Below, piece by piece: positions 8,251 to 17,420 of a stretch of 64,000 bases of DNA. The notes below the pieces were generated by a model. That model was not told the origin of the DNA, did not search any database, and was given only the letters and a program-made list of their open reading frames with translations. Position 1 is the first letter of the stretch, and each line of letters starts with the position of its first letter. The DNA lies in contig NC_014328.1 in NCBI RefSeq assembly GCF_000143685.1, positions 806,001 to 870,000 of the forward strand, written 5' to 3'. Origin of the DNA: Clostridium ljungdahlii DSM 13528. Its GTDB lineage: Bacteria; Bacillota; Clostridia; Clostridiales; Clostridiaceae. A program made the position numbers and the translations under genes.

Positions 8251-9702
8251 GTGAATTATGGTTTGGAAGAAATATTTGTTGAAAGAAGTGCGGAAGGTTT
8301 TTTGAGAATTGCTATAAAGGAAAATGATATTCTAAAAGAATGCCATATTCAGGAAGAAAGAGGCAATGCTTACCCGGGAGAAGTGTACATAGGTGTAGTT
8401 AAAAATGTAGTACCAGCTATAAAATGTGCTTTTATAGATATAAACTGCAGGAGAAATGCCTATATGTATATGGACAGCAAGTTTAGAAATCTTAACTTAA
8501 AAAAAGGTGAAAAAATTTTGGTACAGGTAACAAAGGAAGATTATGGAAGAAAAGGAGCCAAAGTTATTAAGATTATAAGCTTACCAGGTAAATATTGCGT
8601 TTTAAGTAATTTTAGCAAAGGCATGAGGTTTTCACAAAAAATACAGGATGAATCGTTTAAGAAGCTTATATTGGAGAAAATAAAAATACCATCAGGTATT
8701 GGGGTAATGATAAGAACCGATGCCCAGAATGTTCCAGCAGAATTTATAAATAAAGAAATCCATAAATTGAATGATATATATAACAAGATAAAAAATAAAG
8801 CTCAGTATGCCCTAAAGCCTGAACTCATGTTTGATAGTGGGGGTGCGCTGGGTGAAGTACTTAGAGATAGATTGTGGGATAGTAATTTAAAGATATATGT
8901 AAACAATGATGTGGATTATAAATATATAGAGGATTTTCTAAAAGGTGTATGCAATGTAAATGTACACCTAGAACTGTATACGGGTGAAAAAACTCTTCTG
9001 TCTCATTATAATATGGAAAATCAAATATTAAATTTACGAAATAATAGAATAGAATTAAATTGTGGTGGATATATAGTTATAAATAAAACAGAAGCTATGT
9101 TTGTAATAGATGTTAATTCGGGTAAAAACATAAGAAATAATAAAATGGATAAAACAGTATTTATAACTAATCTGCAAGCGGCGGAAGAAATTGCAAGGCA
9201 AATAGTGCTTAAAAATTTAAGTGGAATAATATTAATAGATTTTATAGATATGGAAGATGAGGCAGATAAGAAAAAGGTTATGGACAAACTTAAAGCTGGT
9301 TTCTTAAATAGCAAAAGTAAGGTTGTTATATACCCTTTTACGGAGTTGAATCTAGTGCAGATAGCTAGAAAAAGACAGGGTAAACCAATATATGATTATA
9401 TAGAGGAAGATTGCAGGTACTGTGATGGAACGGGAAAAAAAATAAAACTATCTTATATGATGGTTCTCATAAGAAATGAAATTTCAAATATAAGTTGTGA
9501 CAGGGATGTAAAAGATTTTCACATACAGATAGATGTATCTTATGAAAAAGATGTTAAAAATAATATGGATAGGTTTATAAAAGGCATAGGTGCTGGGGAC
9601 AAGAGAATATATATTACTTATGAAAAGAAAGTATCTTATAAGATAGAACCCCTTGAGTTTATGAGCCAGATAGAACATCTGAAAGAGTTTAAAGTAAATT
9701 GA
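8251..9702 (+). CDS. rng: Ribonuclease E/G family protein (RNase G type)
   Basis: A 483-residue endoribonuclease of RNase G size. It opens with the EIFVERSAEGFLRIAIKEN strand, an S1-like RNA-binding region (PGEVYIGVVKNVVPAIKCAF), and the catalytic DNase I-like part with FVIDVNSGKN and GIILIDFIDME carrying the metal-binding aspartates. It ends with the zinc-link motif CRYCDGTG. It cuts single-stranded AU-rich RNA in rRNA maturation and mRNA decay. The GTG start at 8251 has AAGGAGAG just upstream; the nearby ATG at 8258 is out of frame. It is 12 bp from the DUF2344 gene and belongs to the same transcript. Confidence 0.9.
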   Translation: MNYGLEEIFVERSAEGFLRIAIKENDILKECHIQEERGNAYPGEVYIGVVKNVVPAIKCAFIDINCRRNAYMYMDSKFRNLNLKKGEKILVQVTKEDYGRKGAKVIKIISLPGKYCVLSNFSKGMRFSQKIQDESFKKLILEKIKIPSGIGVMIRTDAQNVPAEFINKEIHKLNDIYNKIKNKAQYALKPELMFDSGGALGEVLRDRLWDSNLKIYVNNDVDYKYIEDFLKGVCNVNVHLELYTGEKTLLSHYNMENQILNLRNNRIELNCGGYIVINKTEAMFVIDVNSGKNIRNNKMDKTVFITNLQAAEEIARQIVLKNLSGIILIDFIDMEDEADKKKVMDKLKAGFLNSKSKVVIYPFTELNLVQIARKRQGKPIYDYIEEDCRYCDGTGKKIKLSYMMVLIRNEISNISCDRDVKDFHIQIDVSYEKDVKNNMDRFIKGIGAGDKRIYITYEKKVSYKIEPLEFMSQIEHLKEFKVN

Positions 9703-9708
9703 AAAAAC

Positions 9709-9737
9709 TTTACAAACAATAACATATGTGTTAAAAT
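9709..9737 (+). promoter_or_regulatory. Probable sigma-A promoter of rplU
   Basis: TTTACA at 9709–9714 and TAAAAT at 9732–9737 are separated by 17 bp, close to the housekeeping consensus. They lie about 100 bp upstream of rplU, which leaves room for the L21 leader. Confidence 0.6.
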
Positions 9738-9744
9738 GGCATTT

Positions 9745-9834
9745 GTAGACCGCTCAAAAAAGGTTTTATAAATTATAGAAGAATGGATTTTCTATATACC
9801 TTTTAGGCGAGACTGGATTGAGGAGGTGTTTTAA
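9745..9834 (+). ncRNA. Ribosomal protein L21 leader (5' UTR)
   Basis: The 90 bases before rplU contain short paired segments (GGTTTTATAAATTATAGAAG with its neighbours, and GGATTTTC with the CCTTTTAGG side) ahead of GAGGAGG. Firmicutes rplU genes are known to have a structured L21 leader that autoregulates the L21 operon. Assignment is by position and general structure; I did not align it to a covariance model. Confidence 0.5.
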
Positions 9835-10149
9835 ATGTATGCAGTTGTAGCTACTGGTGGAAAACAGTATAAGGTTTCAGAAGGAGACGTTATATATGTT
9901 GAAAAATTAGATGCTGAAGTTGATTCAACAGTTGAACTTGACAAAGTTTTAGTAGTAGGTAAAGATGACGCAGGTGTAGTTATTGGAAAACCTGTAGTTG
10001 AAGGAGCTAAAGTAAGTGCTAAGGTATTGGCACAGGGAAAAGCTAAAAAAGTTATAGTCTTCAAGTATAAGGCTAAAAAGGATTACAGAAAGAAGCAGGG
10101 ACATAGACAGCCTTACACTAAATTACAAATTGAAAAAATTGATGCGTAA
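9835..10149 (+). CDS. rplU: 50S ribosomal protein L21
   Basis: A 104-residue protein beginning [18 protein letters not shown] and containing the basic [22 protein letters not shown] segment near the C-terminus, both diagnostic of L21, a 23S rRNA-binding protein of the large subunit. GAGGAGG lies upstream of the ATG. It is the first gene of the conserved rplU–prp–rpmA operon; the next gene starts two bases after its stop codon. Confidence 0.98.
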   Translation: MYAVVATGGKQYKVSEGDVIYVEKLDAEVDSTVELDKVLVVGKDDAGVVIGKPVVEGAKVSAKVLAQGKAKKVIVFKYKAKKDYRKKQGHRQPYTKLQIEKIDA

Positions 10150-10151
10150 TT

Positions 10152-10478
10152 ATGATTGAAGCGTTTTTTAAAAGAGAATCTTGTAATTTGGTTTCAGTTG
10201 TACTTAAAGGCCATGCGGAATCAGTAAACCAAGGGTATGACATGGTGTGTAGCGCTGTTTCTGCCATATCTCAAACTACTGTAATAGGAATAACAGAAGT
10301 GTTAAAGCTTGAATTAAAGTACTCTATAAAGGATGGATTTTTAAGCTTTTCTTTAAAAGATATGAAACAGGATGACATTTTAAAATGTCAGGTACTTGTG
10401 GAAACTATGTTACTCGGTTTGAAAAGTATTGAATTTAATTTTAGTGAATATATAAATGTAAAGGTAGAGGAGGTGTAA
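10152..10478 (+). CDS. prp: Ribosomal-processing cysteine protease Prp (YsxB)
   Basis: A 108-residue cysteine protease that removes the N-terminal extension of ribosomal protein L27. The catalytic pair is visible: H21 in LKGHAES and C33 in [11 protein letters not shown], with the spacing of characterised Prp enzymes. It lies between rplU and rpmA as in other Firmicutes. Its target site is present in the next gene: L27 begins [10 protein letters not shown], matching the known NLQxFA cleavage motif. Confidence 0.93.
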   Translation: MIEAFFKRESCNLVSVVLKGHAESVNQGYDMVCSAVSAISQTTVIGITEVLKLELKYSIKDGFLSFSLKDMKQDDILKCQVLVETMLLGLKSIEFNFSEYINVKVEEV

Positions 10479-10482
10479 TTTT

Positions 10483-10785
10483 ATGTTAATTATGAATCTT
10501 CAACTATTTGCCCATAAAAAAGGAGTAGGTAGTTCAAGGAATGGTAGAGATAGTGAATCTAAAAGATTAGGTACTAAATCTGCTGATGGACAGTTTGTTT
10601 TAGCTGGAAACATATTAGTTAGACAGCGAGGAACAAAAATTCATCCTGGAACTAACGTTGGAAGAGGATCTGACGATACTTTATTTGCAAAGATAGATGG
10701 TGTAGTTAGATACGAAAGAGTAGGAAAGACTAAAAAGAAGGCCAGCGTATATCCTTTAAAGTTAGAAGAATTAGCAGCTGAATAG
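10483..10785 (+). CDS. rpmA: 50S ribosomal protein L27 (with Prp-cleaved leader)
   Basis: A 100-residue L27 with the [17 protein letters not shown] core and the [17 protein letters not shown] segment. The N-terminus [10 protein letters not shown] is the short extension that Firmicutes L27 carries and Prp removes, leaving HKKG at the peptidyl-transferase end. The ATG at 10483 is used because GAGGAGGTG is seven bases upstream; ATG 10492 would be too far. Followed by a strong terminator. Confidence 0.97.
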   Translation: MLIMNLQLFAHKKGVGSSRNGRDSESKRLGTKSADGQFVLAGNILVRQRGTKIHPGTNVGRGSDDTLFAKIDGVVRYERVGKTKKKASVYPLKLEELAAE

Positions 10786-10795
10786 TATTATTAAG

Positions 10796-10819
10796 GCACC
10801 CTAATGAGGGTGCTTTTTT
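10796..10819 (+). terminator. Rho-independent terminator of the L21/L27 operon
   Basis: GCACCCT and AGGGTGC form a GC-rich stem with loop AATG, followed by six Ts. Confidence 0.9.
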
Positions 10820-10955
10820 AAAATTCCTTATTTTAAGAAAAAAGTTGTATACTGTGGTTAGAGTGAATTACTTACTTATCTGTGGGAATAATAGAATTTA
10901 GAATAAAGTGATTTTTTAATTTAATATAATTAACTTTTGAAAGGAAGTGAGCGGC

Positions 10956-12230
10956 ATGTTTGTAGATACAGCTAAAATATTTGTAACCTCTGGAGATGGT
11001 GGAGATGGATCCATTTCTTTTAGAAGGGAAAAGTATGTAGCCTTTGGAGGACCAGATGGTGGAGATGGCGGAAAAGGCGGAGATGTTATACTTGTAGTAG
11101 ATACAGAAAGCACTACACTTTTGGATTTTGCATATAGGAAAAAGTATCGTGCAGAAAAAGGTGAAAATGGAGCAGGATCTAAGTGTTTTGGAAGAAATGG
11201 AAAGGATCTTTACATAAAGGTACCTATGGGAACAGTTGTAAAGGATGTGAAAACGAATAAAATAATGGCAGATCTTGCTCATCCTGAAGACAAATGCATA
11301 GTTGCAAAAGGTGGAAGAGGTGGAAGAGGAAATGTGAGGTTCACAACTCCTGTAAGGCAGGCACCAGATTTTGCTGAGCCAGGAATGCCAGGAGAAGAAA
11401 GATATATATCCTTGGAACTTAAGTTACTGGCAGATGTAGGACTTTTAGGATTTCCCAATGTAGGCAAATCAACTCTTTTGTCTATAGTGACTAAGGCTAC
11501 ACCTAAAATTGCAAATTACCATTTTACAACATTATCTCCTAATCTGGGAGTAACTAATATTTCAGGAATAAAAAGCTTTGTAATAGCAGATATACCAGGT
11601 ATAATAGAAGGTGCAGCAGAAGGAGTAGGCCTTGGAATTGAATTTTTAAGACATATCCAAAGGACAAGACTTTTAATACACGTAGTAGATATATCAGGAA
11701 TTGAAGGAAGAGATGCTTTCGATGACTTTACCAAAATAAATAATGAATTGAAAAAGTATGATGTAAAACTCTGGGATAAACCTCAGATAATTGCTGCAAA
11801 CAAATCAGATATGTTATATGATAATGAATTATTTGAAAACTTCAGAAAAAAAGTTGGTCAATTAGGATATGACAAGGTATTTAAAATATCTGCAGCTACA
11901 GGACAGGGTGTTAAAGAACTTATGAAGGAAGCTGCTAGGATACTAAGTACTATACCTGTAGAAAATATTGAAATAAATGAAGAAGATAAATTTGTACCTG
12001 AAGAAAAGAAATTTACTTATAACATAAGAAAAGAAGAAAATACTTTTATAGTGGAAGGAAGTTTTGTTGATAGGTTACTTGGAAGCGTCAATGTAAATGA
12101 TCCTGACGAATTACGATATTTTTATAAGGTACTTAAAAACAAAGGAGTTATGCAGGAATTAATGGATATGGGAATTAAAGATGGGGATGTAGTTAAGCTG
12201 AATGATTTTGAATTTGATTATGTAATGTAA
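10956..12230 (+). CDS. obgE: GTPase ObgE/CgtA
   Basis: A 424-residue Obg GTPase. The N-terminal glycine-rich Obg fold is evident ([29 protein letters not shown]). The G domain has G1 [10 protein letters not shown]3 DIPG and G4 NKSD. A C-terminal OCT domain of about 80 residues follows. It acts in late 50S assembly and stress/ppGpp signalling. The ATG at 10956 has AAAGGAAGTG upstream; a GTG at 10947 overlaps that site. nadD and yqeK follow at short spacing. Confidence 0.96.
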   Translation: MFVDTAKIFVTSGDGGDGSISFRREKYVAFGGPDGGDGGKGGDVILVVDTESTTLLDFAYRKKYRAEKGENGAGSKCFGRNGKDLYIKVPMGTVVKDVKTNKIMADLAHPEDKCIVAKGGRGGRGNVRFTTPVRQAPDFAEPGMPGEERYISLELKLLADVGLLGFPNVGKSTLLSIVTKATPKIANYHFTTLSPNLGVTNISGIKSFVIADIPGIIEGAAEGVGLGIEFLRHIQRTRLLIHVVDISGIEGRDAFDDFTKINNELKKYDVKLWDKPQIIAANKSDMLYDNELFENFRKKVGQLGYDKVFKISAATGQGVKELMKEAARILSTIPVENIEINEEDKFVPEEKKFTYNIRKEENTFIVEGSFVDRLLGSVNVNDPDELRYFYKVLKNKGVMQELMDMGIKDGDVVKLNDFEFDYVM

Positions 12231-12256
12231 TAAAAAAATAAATGGAGAGAAAATAG

Positions 12257-12868
12257 ATGGTTAAAAAAGCTATTTTTGGGGGAACATTTGATCCAATACA
12301 CAATGGACATATACATATAGCTTATGAAACTTTATATAGATTGGGAGTAAATAATATTGTATTTATACCGACAGGTAATCCTCCCCATAAAGCGAACAAA
12401 GATGTAACAAGTGCTTTTTTGAGATACGAGATGGTAAAGGCAGCTGTAGGTACGGAAAGTAAATTCTCTGTAAGTAAATATGAAATAAATAAGCCTAATT
12501 TAAGCTATACGTATAATACCTTAAAACATTTTAATAAAGTCGAAAGGAAAACCAAATGGTATTTCCTAACAGGAGTAGACTGTCTAATGGACATTGAAAA
12601 TTGGAACAGGGTAGAGGATATATTTAAGTTGTGTCAATTTATAGTATTTAATAGGCCAGGGTTTCCGGATTTTACTGCACAAAACATAAAAGAACAGAAA
12701 GAAAAAATAGAAAAAAAGTATTCTACTAAAATTATATATTTAGATGCTCCTCTATTTGATATTTCTTCTACAGATATACGAAAAAATATTAAAATGGGCA
12801 GAAATGTGAGTTATCTTCTTCCCGAGAGTGTTTATGACATTATTAAACAACATAATCTTTATAAATAA
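12257..12868 (+). CDS. nadD: Nicotinate-nucleotide adenylyltransferase NadD
   Basis: A 203-residue nucleotidyltransferase with [15 protein letters not shown] at the N-terminus (the (H/T)xGH nucleotide-binding motif) and the C-terminal ISSTDIR signature. It makes deamido-NAD from nicotinate mononucleotide and ATP. Size is normal. GGAGAG precedes the ATG, and yqeK follows 29 bp after the stop, an association seen across Firmicutes. Confidence 0.95.
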   Translation: MVKKAIFGGTFDPIHNGHIHIAYETLYRLGVNNIVFIPTGNPPHKANKDVTSAFLRYEMVKAAVGTESKFSVSKYEINKPNLSYTYNTLKHFNKVERKTKWYFLTGVDCLMDIENWNRVEDIFKLCQFIVFNRPGFPDFTAQNIKEQKEKIEKKYSTKIIYLDAPLFDISSTDIRKNIKMGRNVSYLLPESVYDIIKQHNLYK

Positions 12869-12897
12869 AATTAAATAATTTTTTGGAGTGATAAGGG

Positions 12898-13473
12898 ATG
12901 TGGAGTGAAGAACAGATCAAAGAATATTTAAATGAGAAGCTGAAGAAAAACAGATATGAGCATAGTTTGAGTGTACAGGATACGGCAATAAAGTTAGCTG
13001 AATTTTATCATGTGGATGTTAAAAAGGCAAGTACAGCAGGGCTTGTTCATGATTGTGCTAAGCACATGTCAAATGATGAAATTTTGTCTATGGCACATGA
13101 GAATCAGATTCCTATAGATGAAGTAAGTGCATTAAATCCTCAACTTCTCCATGGAAACATTGCTGCAGTTATAGCAAAAAATGTTATGGGGATTTATGAT
13201 GAGGAAATATTGAGTGCAGTAGCTTGCCATACCACAGGTAAAAAAGATATGAATCTTTTAGAAAAGATAGTGTATATTGCAGATTACATAGAGCCTTTAA
13301 GAAATTTCCCAGGAGTAGAAATACTTAGAGAAGAGGCGTTTACAAATTTAGATACTGCGCTTTTAGATGCCTTTAATAATACTATAAAAGTTGTAATTGA
13401 TAGGGGACAACTCTTGCATGTAAATACAATTAGCGGCAGAAATTATTTGGTTTTTAAAAAAGCTCATAGATAA
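12898..13473 (+). CDS. yqeK: HD-domain hydrolase YqeK (Ap4A hydrolase)
   Basis: A 191-residue HD-superfamily protein. Metal ligands are in RYEHSLSV, the HD pair in VHDCAKHM, the H of LLHGNIAA, and ACHTTGKKDM. Members cleave diadenosine tetraphosphate symmetrically. The usual partners lytR and rsfS, which often follow nadD–yqeK, are absent; ridA comes next. Confidence 0.88.
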   Translation: MWSEEQIKEYLNEKLKKNRYEHSLSVQDTAIKLAEFYHVDVKKASTAGLVHDCAKHMSNDEILSMAHENQIPIDEVSALNPQLLHGNIAAVIAKNVMGIYDEEILSAVACHTTGKKDMNLLEKIVYIADYIEPLRNFPGVEILREEAFTNLDTALLDAFNNTIKVVIDRGQLLHVNTISGRNYLVFKKAHR

Positions 13474-13550
13474 ATTTTAATTGTATACAAGTAAATACGC
13501 TATAATTAGTATATTATAAATTTTAAGCTTATTTTAGGAGGTTTTTTATA

Positions 13551-13931
13551 ATGGAAAAAGAAATAATAAGCACAAAAAAAGCGCCAGGGGCTGTAGGACC
13601 TTATTCTCAGGCTGTTAAGGTTGGAAACTTTTTATTTACATCAGGCCAAATTCCACTGGATCCATCTACAGGAGAATTAGTCTCAAGTGACATTAAAAAG
13701 GCAACAGAGAGGTCACTTGAAAACATAAAAGCTTTACTAGAAGAAGCAGGAACAAGTTTTGATAAAGTTATTAAGACTACTGTATATGTAAAAAGTATGT
13801 CAGATTTTGCAGCTGTAAATGAAGTATATGCAAAATATTTTAAAAAGGATATGCCTGCAAGATCTTGTGTAGAAGTAAAGCTTCCAAAAGATGCATTGGT
13901 TGAAGTAGAAGTAATAGCATTAGTTGATTAA
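13551..13931 (+). CDS. ridA: RidA family reactive-intermediate deaminase
   Basis: A 126-residue YjgF/YER057c/UK114 protein. Motifs are [21 protein letters not shown], and the C-terminal [19 protein letters not shown], with the catalytic Arg in ARSCVEV. It hydrolyses reactive 2-aminoacrylate-type enamines from PLP enzymes. AGGAGG precedes the ATG. It is followed within ten bases by copy 2 of the palindromic element. Confidence 0.94.
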   Translation: MEKEIISTKKAPGAVGPYSQAVKVGNFLFTSGQIPLDPSTGELVSSDIKKATERSLENIKALLEEAGTSFDKVIKTTVYVKSMSDFAAVNEVYAKYFKKDMPARSCVEVKLPKDALVEVEVIALVD

Positions 13932-13936
13932 TTGTA

Positions 13937-14185
13937 GAGTTCTTAAACGAAAAATAAATTTATACTCCGAATATTTTTACAATTACAAGTACGATTAAAT
14001 GTTTTGATAAGTCTAAGCAGAAAATTTACAAAAACATAAGGGCTTTTGAAAGGTCGTACCTCAGACAATTCAAAAGCCCTAAGTTTTTTGTGAATTTTCC
14101 ACTAAGACTTATATGGAAAATATTTAAATGTACTTGCTTATTGTAGAATATTTTTACGTATAAGTTTATTTTAAGTTAGAAACTC
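13937..14185. repeat. Large palindromic structured element, copy 2 of 3
   Basis: Terminal inverted repeats are GAGTTCTTAAACG on the left and the complement of GTTAGAAACTC on the right. The central hairpin AGGGCTTTTGAA (14039–14050) with TTCAAAAGCCCT (14069–14080) has an 18-base loop containing TCGTACCTCAGACA. Relative to copy 1, two A-T pairs have become G-C pairs, so pairing is kept. Outer stems also pair (GTTTTGATAAGTC region with GACTTATATGGAAAAT). It fills the ridA–rluD gap and encodes no protein. Confidence 0.8.
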
Positions 14186-14255
14186 CTAACACTTAAGAAA
14201 ATCATCCATAACTATTAATTATATTTAGCAGTTTCATGCAGAAAGGAAGAGTTGT

Positions 14256-15155
14256 ATGACGGAAAATAAGATAGTATTTACAGTAGACGAAAAAGATGAA
14301 GGCTTGAAATTGAGATATTATCTGCAAAGAGTTCAGAGACTTTCAGGCAGACTTATAAAAGGGGCGGCCTTGAGTGGAAGGATAGAGATAAACAATAAAA
14401 GGGTAAAATTAAACCATATAGTAAAGTCAGGGGAAAGTATATCTTTAAACCTTGTAAAAGAGGAATCTCAAAATGTAGAGCCTGAGAAGATGGATATAGA
14501 AGTAGCATACGAAGATGATGATCTGATAGTTGTAAATAAAAGACCAGGTATAGTGGTGCATCCTACAAGAAGTTATCCCTCAGGTACTTTGGCTAACGGA
14601 CTTATGTATTATTTTAAGGAAAAAGGAGAAGACTGTATAGTCAGATTAGTAAGCAGATTGGATATGGATACTTCAGGTCTTATAATAGTTGGAAAAAATC
14701 AATTTGCTCATATGGCTCTGGCAAGAGATATGAAGAGTGAAGAATTTGAAAAAAGTTACATTGCTGTTATCCATGGCAAGATGAAAGAAAATGAAGGAAC
14801 TATAGATTTACCAATATATAGGCAAGAAGGAGAAGATATAAGAAGAATTATAGATGAAAGAGGACAGAAAAGTATTACTCACTATAAGGTAATAAAGGAT
14901 TTTAAGAATGATCAGTTATTAAAGCTTACGTTAGAAACGGGAAGAACCCACCAAATAAGAGTACATTTAAGTTATTTAGGTCATCCTCTTTATGGAGATA
15001 CATTGTATGGAAAAGAGGATGACAGTATGTATATAAATAGGCAGGCACTTCATGCTTATAGGCTTAAGTTTCCACACCCTAGGGGAAATAAGATATTGGA
15101 GCTAGAAACTGCTATTCCAGAAGATATTCTAAAATTAATAGAAAAAATAAGCTGA
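14256..15155 (+). CDS. RluD-family pseudouridine synthase
   Basis: A 299-residue RluA/RluD-type enzyme that isomerises uridines in rRNA or tRNA. An N-terminal S4 RNA-binding domain covers roughly residues 15–75. The catalytic Asp is in RLVSRLDMDTSGLI, and the C-terminal GRTHQIRVHLSYLGHPL and LHAYRL motifs are present. The exact target base cannot be told from sequence. GAAAGGAAGAG lies before the ATG. The stop codon is inside the left arm of the following terminator stem. Confidence 0.9.
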   Translation: MTENKIVFTVDEKDEGLKLRYYLQRVQRLSGRLIKGAALSGRIEINNKRVKLNHIVKSGESISLNLVKEESQNVEPEKMDIEVAYEDDDLIVVNKRPGIVVHPTRSYPSGTLANGLMYYFKEKGEDCIVRLVSRLDMDTSGLIIVGKNQFAHMALARDMKSEEFEKSYIAVIHGKMKENEGTIDLPIYRQEGEDIRRIIDERGQKSITHYKVIKDFKNDQLLKLTLETGRTHQIRVHLSYLGHPLYGDTLYGKEDDSMYINRQALHAYRLKFPHPRGNKILELETAIPEDILKLIEKIS

Positions 15156-15182
15156 AACCCTATGTATTTTAAGTTTCAGCTT
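15149..15182. terminator. Bidirectional terminator between rluD and the D,D-carboxypeptidase gene
   Basis: AAGCTGAAAC (15149–15158) and GTTTCAGCTT (15173–15182) form a perfect 10-bp stem between convergent genes. T-rich sequence is on the plus-strand side and A-rich sequence on the other. Confidence 0.75.
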
Positions 15183-15194
15183 ATTTTAATATGA

Positions 15195-16421
15195 TTATTT
15201 GTTAGAGAATACACGTTTTTTCAACACAAATACAACAGCTAAAATTATAATGATAATTGGTACAGCGAGTAAATACTTATTTTTCATGATAATTTTTTGC
15301 ATATTATTAGAATTTAATACTTGTTTTTCACCATGAGCTATACTGCTTGCAAGCTTTAATTTCCCTATTTCTTTTCCTTCAAAGGATATAGAAGCTTCGT
15401 CAACTATATCTCCCTTTTTAAAGAATCTAAACATTAAGTTTTTATCCTTTAGGGTTACCTGGGGTACATTTGTATCATCCTTAGGCTTAATATAGTAAAA
15501 ATCATAAGCAGCAATTAGTGGAATAGAAAGTCCATCTTTATTATAAGTTGTGACTAAAGCTCCTTTTTGGTACAATTTAGTAAAGGTAAAATTGTTAAAT
15601 CCAAAATTAAATAGGGATACTGCGTCAGGAAAAAAAGTTTTATTTTTATCATGAATTAGTGCAACTATAAGCTGTTGTCCATTTCTTGTAGCTGTAGATA
15701 CGTAGGAGTGAAATGATTGTACAGTATATCCTGTTTTACCTCCTAGGCATCCACTGTAATAATAGGTGGATTGTTTTTGTATCAATTTATTTTCATTCCA
15801 TACTTCTCTTGGCTGTGGGGATTTGTTGGTAGCTGGGATAGTGTAAGATATAGTAGTAGCTATCTTAGAATATTCAGGATGCTTAGATAATGCTCTCATC
15901 ATTAGAGCTAAATCCCTTGCTGAGGTTTTATGGCTTTCATCAAATAATCCAGTAGGATTTACAAAATTGGTATTTTTGGCGCCAAGTTCCTTAGCCCGTT
16001 TATTCATCTTAACTACAAACTTATCCATAGTACCACCTATATGCTCTGCTAGTGCTTCTGCACAATCGTTGTCTGAAGCTAGCAGTAAACCATATAACAA
16101 ATCCTTTACAGTTAATTGCTCGCCTTCACAGAGTCCAACTCTAGTTCCATCTACATTTGGTGGATTTTTACCGATTATAACTTTATCATTTAAATTTGTA
16201 TTTTCAAGTGTTAAAAGTGCAGTCATTATTTTGGTAGTGGATGCTGGTGGATACGCAGTGTCTGGGTTTTTAGAATACAAAAGCTGGCCAGTAGCTGCAT
16301 CCAAGATTACAGCGCCATCAGCTGAAACAGGAGGAGGCATTTCTTTAGCATGAACTACTCCATAGGGATTATTAGAACAAATAAGCAAAAACAGTAGTGC
16401 AAATGTGACTATTCTTTTCAT
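15195..16421 (-). CDS. D-alanyl-D-alanine carboxypeptidase (DacF/PBP5 type)
   Basis: A 408-residue S11-family enzyme trimming the terminal D-Ala of peptidoglycan stem peptides outside the membrane. A signal peptide ends near VHA at residue 25. The catalytic triad of motifs is complete: S61-T-T-K64 in PASTTKIM, SDN in LLASDNDCAEAL, and KTG in GGKTGYTV. A C-terminal beta domain precedes a hydrophobic helix (AVPIIIIILAVVFVL) and a basic tail, so it is anchored by the membrane segment. AGGAGG lies upstream of the start. It stands alone, convergent with rluD. Confidence 0.93.
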   Translation of the reverse strand: MKRIVTFALLFLLICSNNPYGVVHAKEMPPPVSADGAVILDAATGQLLYSKNPDTAYPPASTTKIMTALLTLENTNLNDKVIIGKNPPNVDGTRVGLCEGEQLTVKDLLYGLLLASDNDCAEALAEHIGGTMDKFVVKMNKRAKELGAKNTNFVNPTGLFDESHKTSARDLALMMRALSKHPEYSKIATTISYTIPATNKSPQPREVWNENKLIQKQSTYYYSGCLGGKTGYTVQSFHSYVSTATRNGQQLIVALIHDKNKTFFPDAVSLFNFGFNNFTFTKLYQKGALVTTYNKDGLSIPLIAAYDFYYIKPKDDTNVPQVTLKDKNLMFRFFKKGDIVDEASISFEGKEIGKLKLASSIAHGEKQVLNSNNMQKIIMKNKYLLAVPIIIIILAVVFVLKKRVFSNK

Positions 16422-16552
16422 TTTTTCCTCCTTTAGGACAATTCCTAAATATTATATCAAAAAAATAATATATATGCGACATAATTTTTTTAAATTGTCA
16501 ATAATTTAAATTATAAACATAAATATATTTCATTGCAAATTACAATTATATA

Positions 16553-16713
16553 AGGCATTTGAAAGAAAATAACAAGTCAAAGATGCGACGGATATTTTTT
16601 ATCAGACAAGGAGGCAGGTTCCGCAGATAGTGAATCCTATCTAAGGGTTCTACCGACGCAGTATGATAAAAAATATCCTAGTATACTGACTAGTTATTTC
16701 TTTGAAAATGCCT
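16553..16713. repeat. 161-bp nested-stem repeat element upstream of comEA
   Basis: The outer arms AGGCATTTGAAAGAAAATAA and the complement of GTTATTTCTTTGAAAATGCC pair imperfectly over about 27 bp. Inside, GGATATTTTTTATCA (16590–16604) and TGATAAAAAATATCC (16664–16678) form a perfect 15-bp stem. The core has an AGATAG/CTATCT hairpin (16625–16642). The first 34 bases recur exactly at 27884–27917. The core is far more GC-rich than its flanks. It could be a structured RNA, a MITE, or a leader of comEA, whose ribosome site overlaps the right end. Confidence 0.7.
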
Positions 16714-16728
16714 AAAAGGAGAATAGTA

Positions 16729-17346
16729 ATGAGAGATAAGAAAAAAATTATAGGTTCAATTGTTATTTTGATTATATTTGCCTTATTCTTAATTATAGGA
16801 TATGTGAATTCAAGGCCATCCAGTAATACTGCAGTGAAGAGTGAAGAAGTATTTAAAGATCAGGATAATACTGGAGAAGCTTCTAAAAGTAAATCAGATA
16901 AGGGCATAACTGTATATGTAAATGGAGAAGTTAAAAATCCTGGAGTTTATAAATTGAAAAATGATAGTAGAATACAGGATATCGTAAAGGAAGCAGGTGG
17001 ATTTACAGCTGCAGCGGATACAAGTAAACTAAATTTAGCTAAGAAGTTAAAGGATGAAGATTATATATATGTAGACAAAAAAGGAGATAATGGATCAAAT
17101 AAGGTTGAATCCGGAGGAAAAGGAGGCAGTAGTGGAGGAGTAGAACAAGACGGAAGGGTAAATATAAACAAGGCTTCCAAAGAGGAATTAAAAACAATAT
17201 CTGGAGTTGGAGATGTTACTGCCCAAAAGATAATAGACTATAGAGAAAAAAATGGTAATTTTTCTTCTATTGAGGATTTAAAAAAAGTGGGAAGAATAGG
17301 TGATAAAACCATTGAAAAGATAAAGGATAAGATAGATGTAAGGTAA
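16729..17346 (+). CDS. comEA: ComEA-family DNA-binding competence protein
   Basis: A 205-residue protein with an N-terminal membrane anchor (IIGSIVILIIFALFLIIG in pattern) and a polar spacer. An SLBB domain (ITVYVNGEVKNPGVYKL onward) is followed by a Gly/Ser-rich linker and a C-terminal helix-hairpin-helix pair (VNINKASKEELKTISGVG and FSSIEDLKKVGRIG). ComEA binds incoming double-stranded DNA at the cell surface. The ATG at 16729 has AAGGAG upstream. No comEC lies nearby in the window. A structured repeat abuts its 5' end. Confidence 0.88.
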   Translation: MRDKKKIIGSIVILIIFALFLIIGYVNSRPSSNTAVKSEEVFKDQDNTGEASKSKSDKGITVYVNGEVKNPGVYKLKNDSRIQDIVKEAGGFTAAADTSKLNLAKKLKDEDYIYVDKKGDNGSNKVESGGKGGSSGGVEQDGRVNINKASKEELKTISGVGDVTAQKIIDYREKNGNFSSIEDLKKVGRIGDKTIEKIKDKIDVR

Positions 17347-17420
17347 ATGTAGACAGATGAAGTTTGTTATAAAATGGTGTACAATATTGTAGAGAATGAA
17401 TTTCTATTGGAGGTGTTATT

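Noticed and set aside
4235..14225. CATAACTATTA words at about 4241 and 14210, complementary to the TAGTTAT loop family
   Set aside because: They lack flanking stems and are plausible by chance in AT-rich DNA.
13932..14255. T-box or other classical riboswitch ahead of the pseudouridine synthase gene
   Set aside because: No T-box sequence or known aptamer motif; the structure is explained by palindromic element copy 2.
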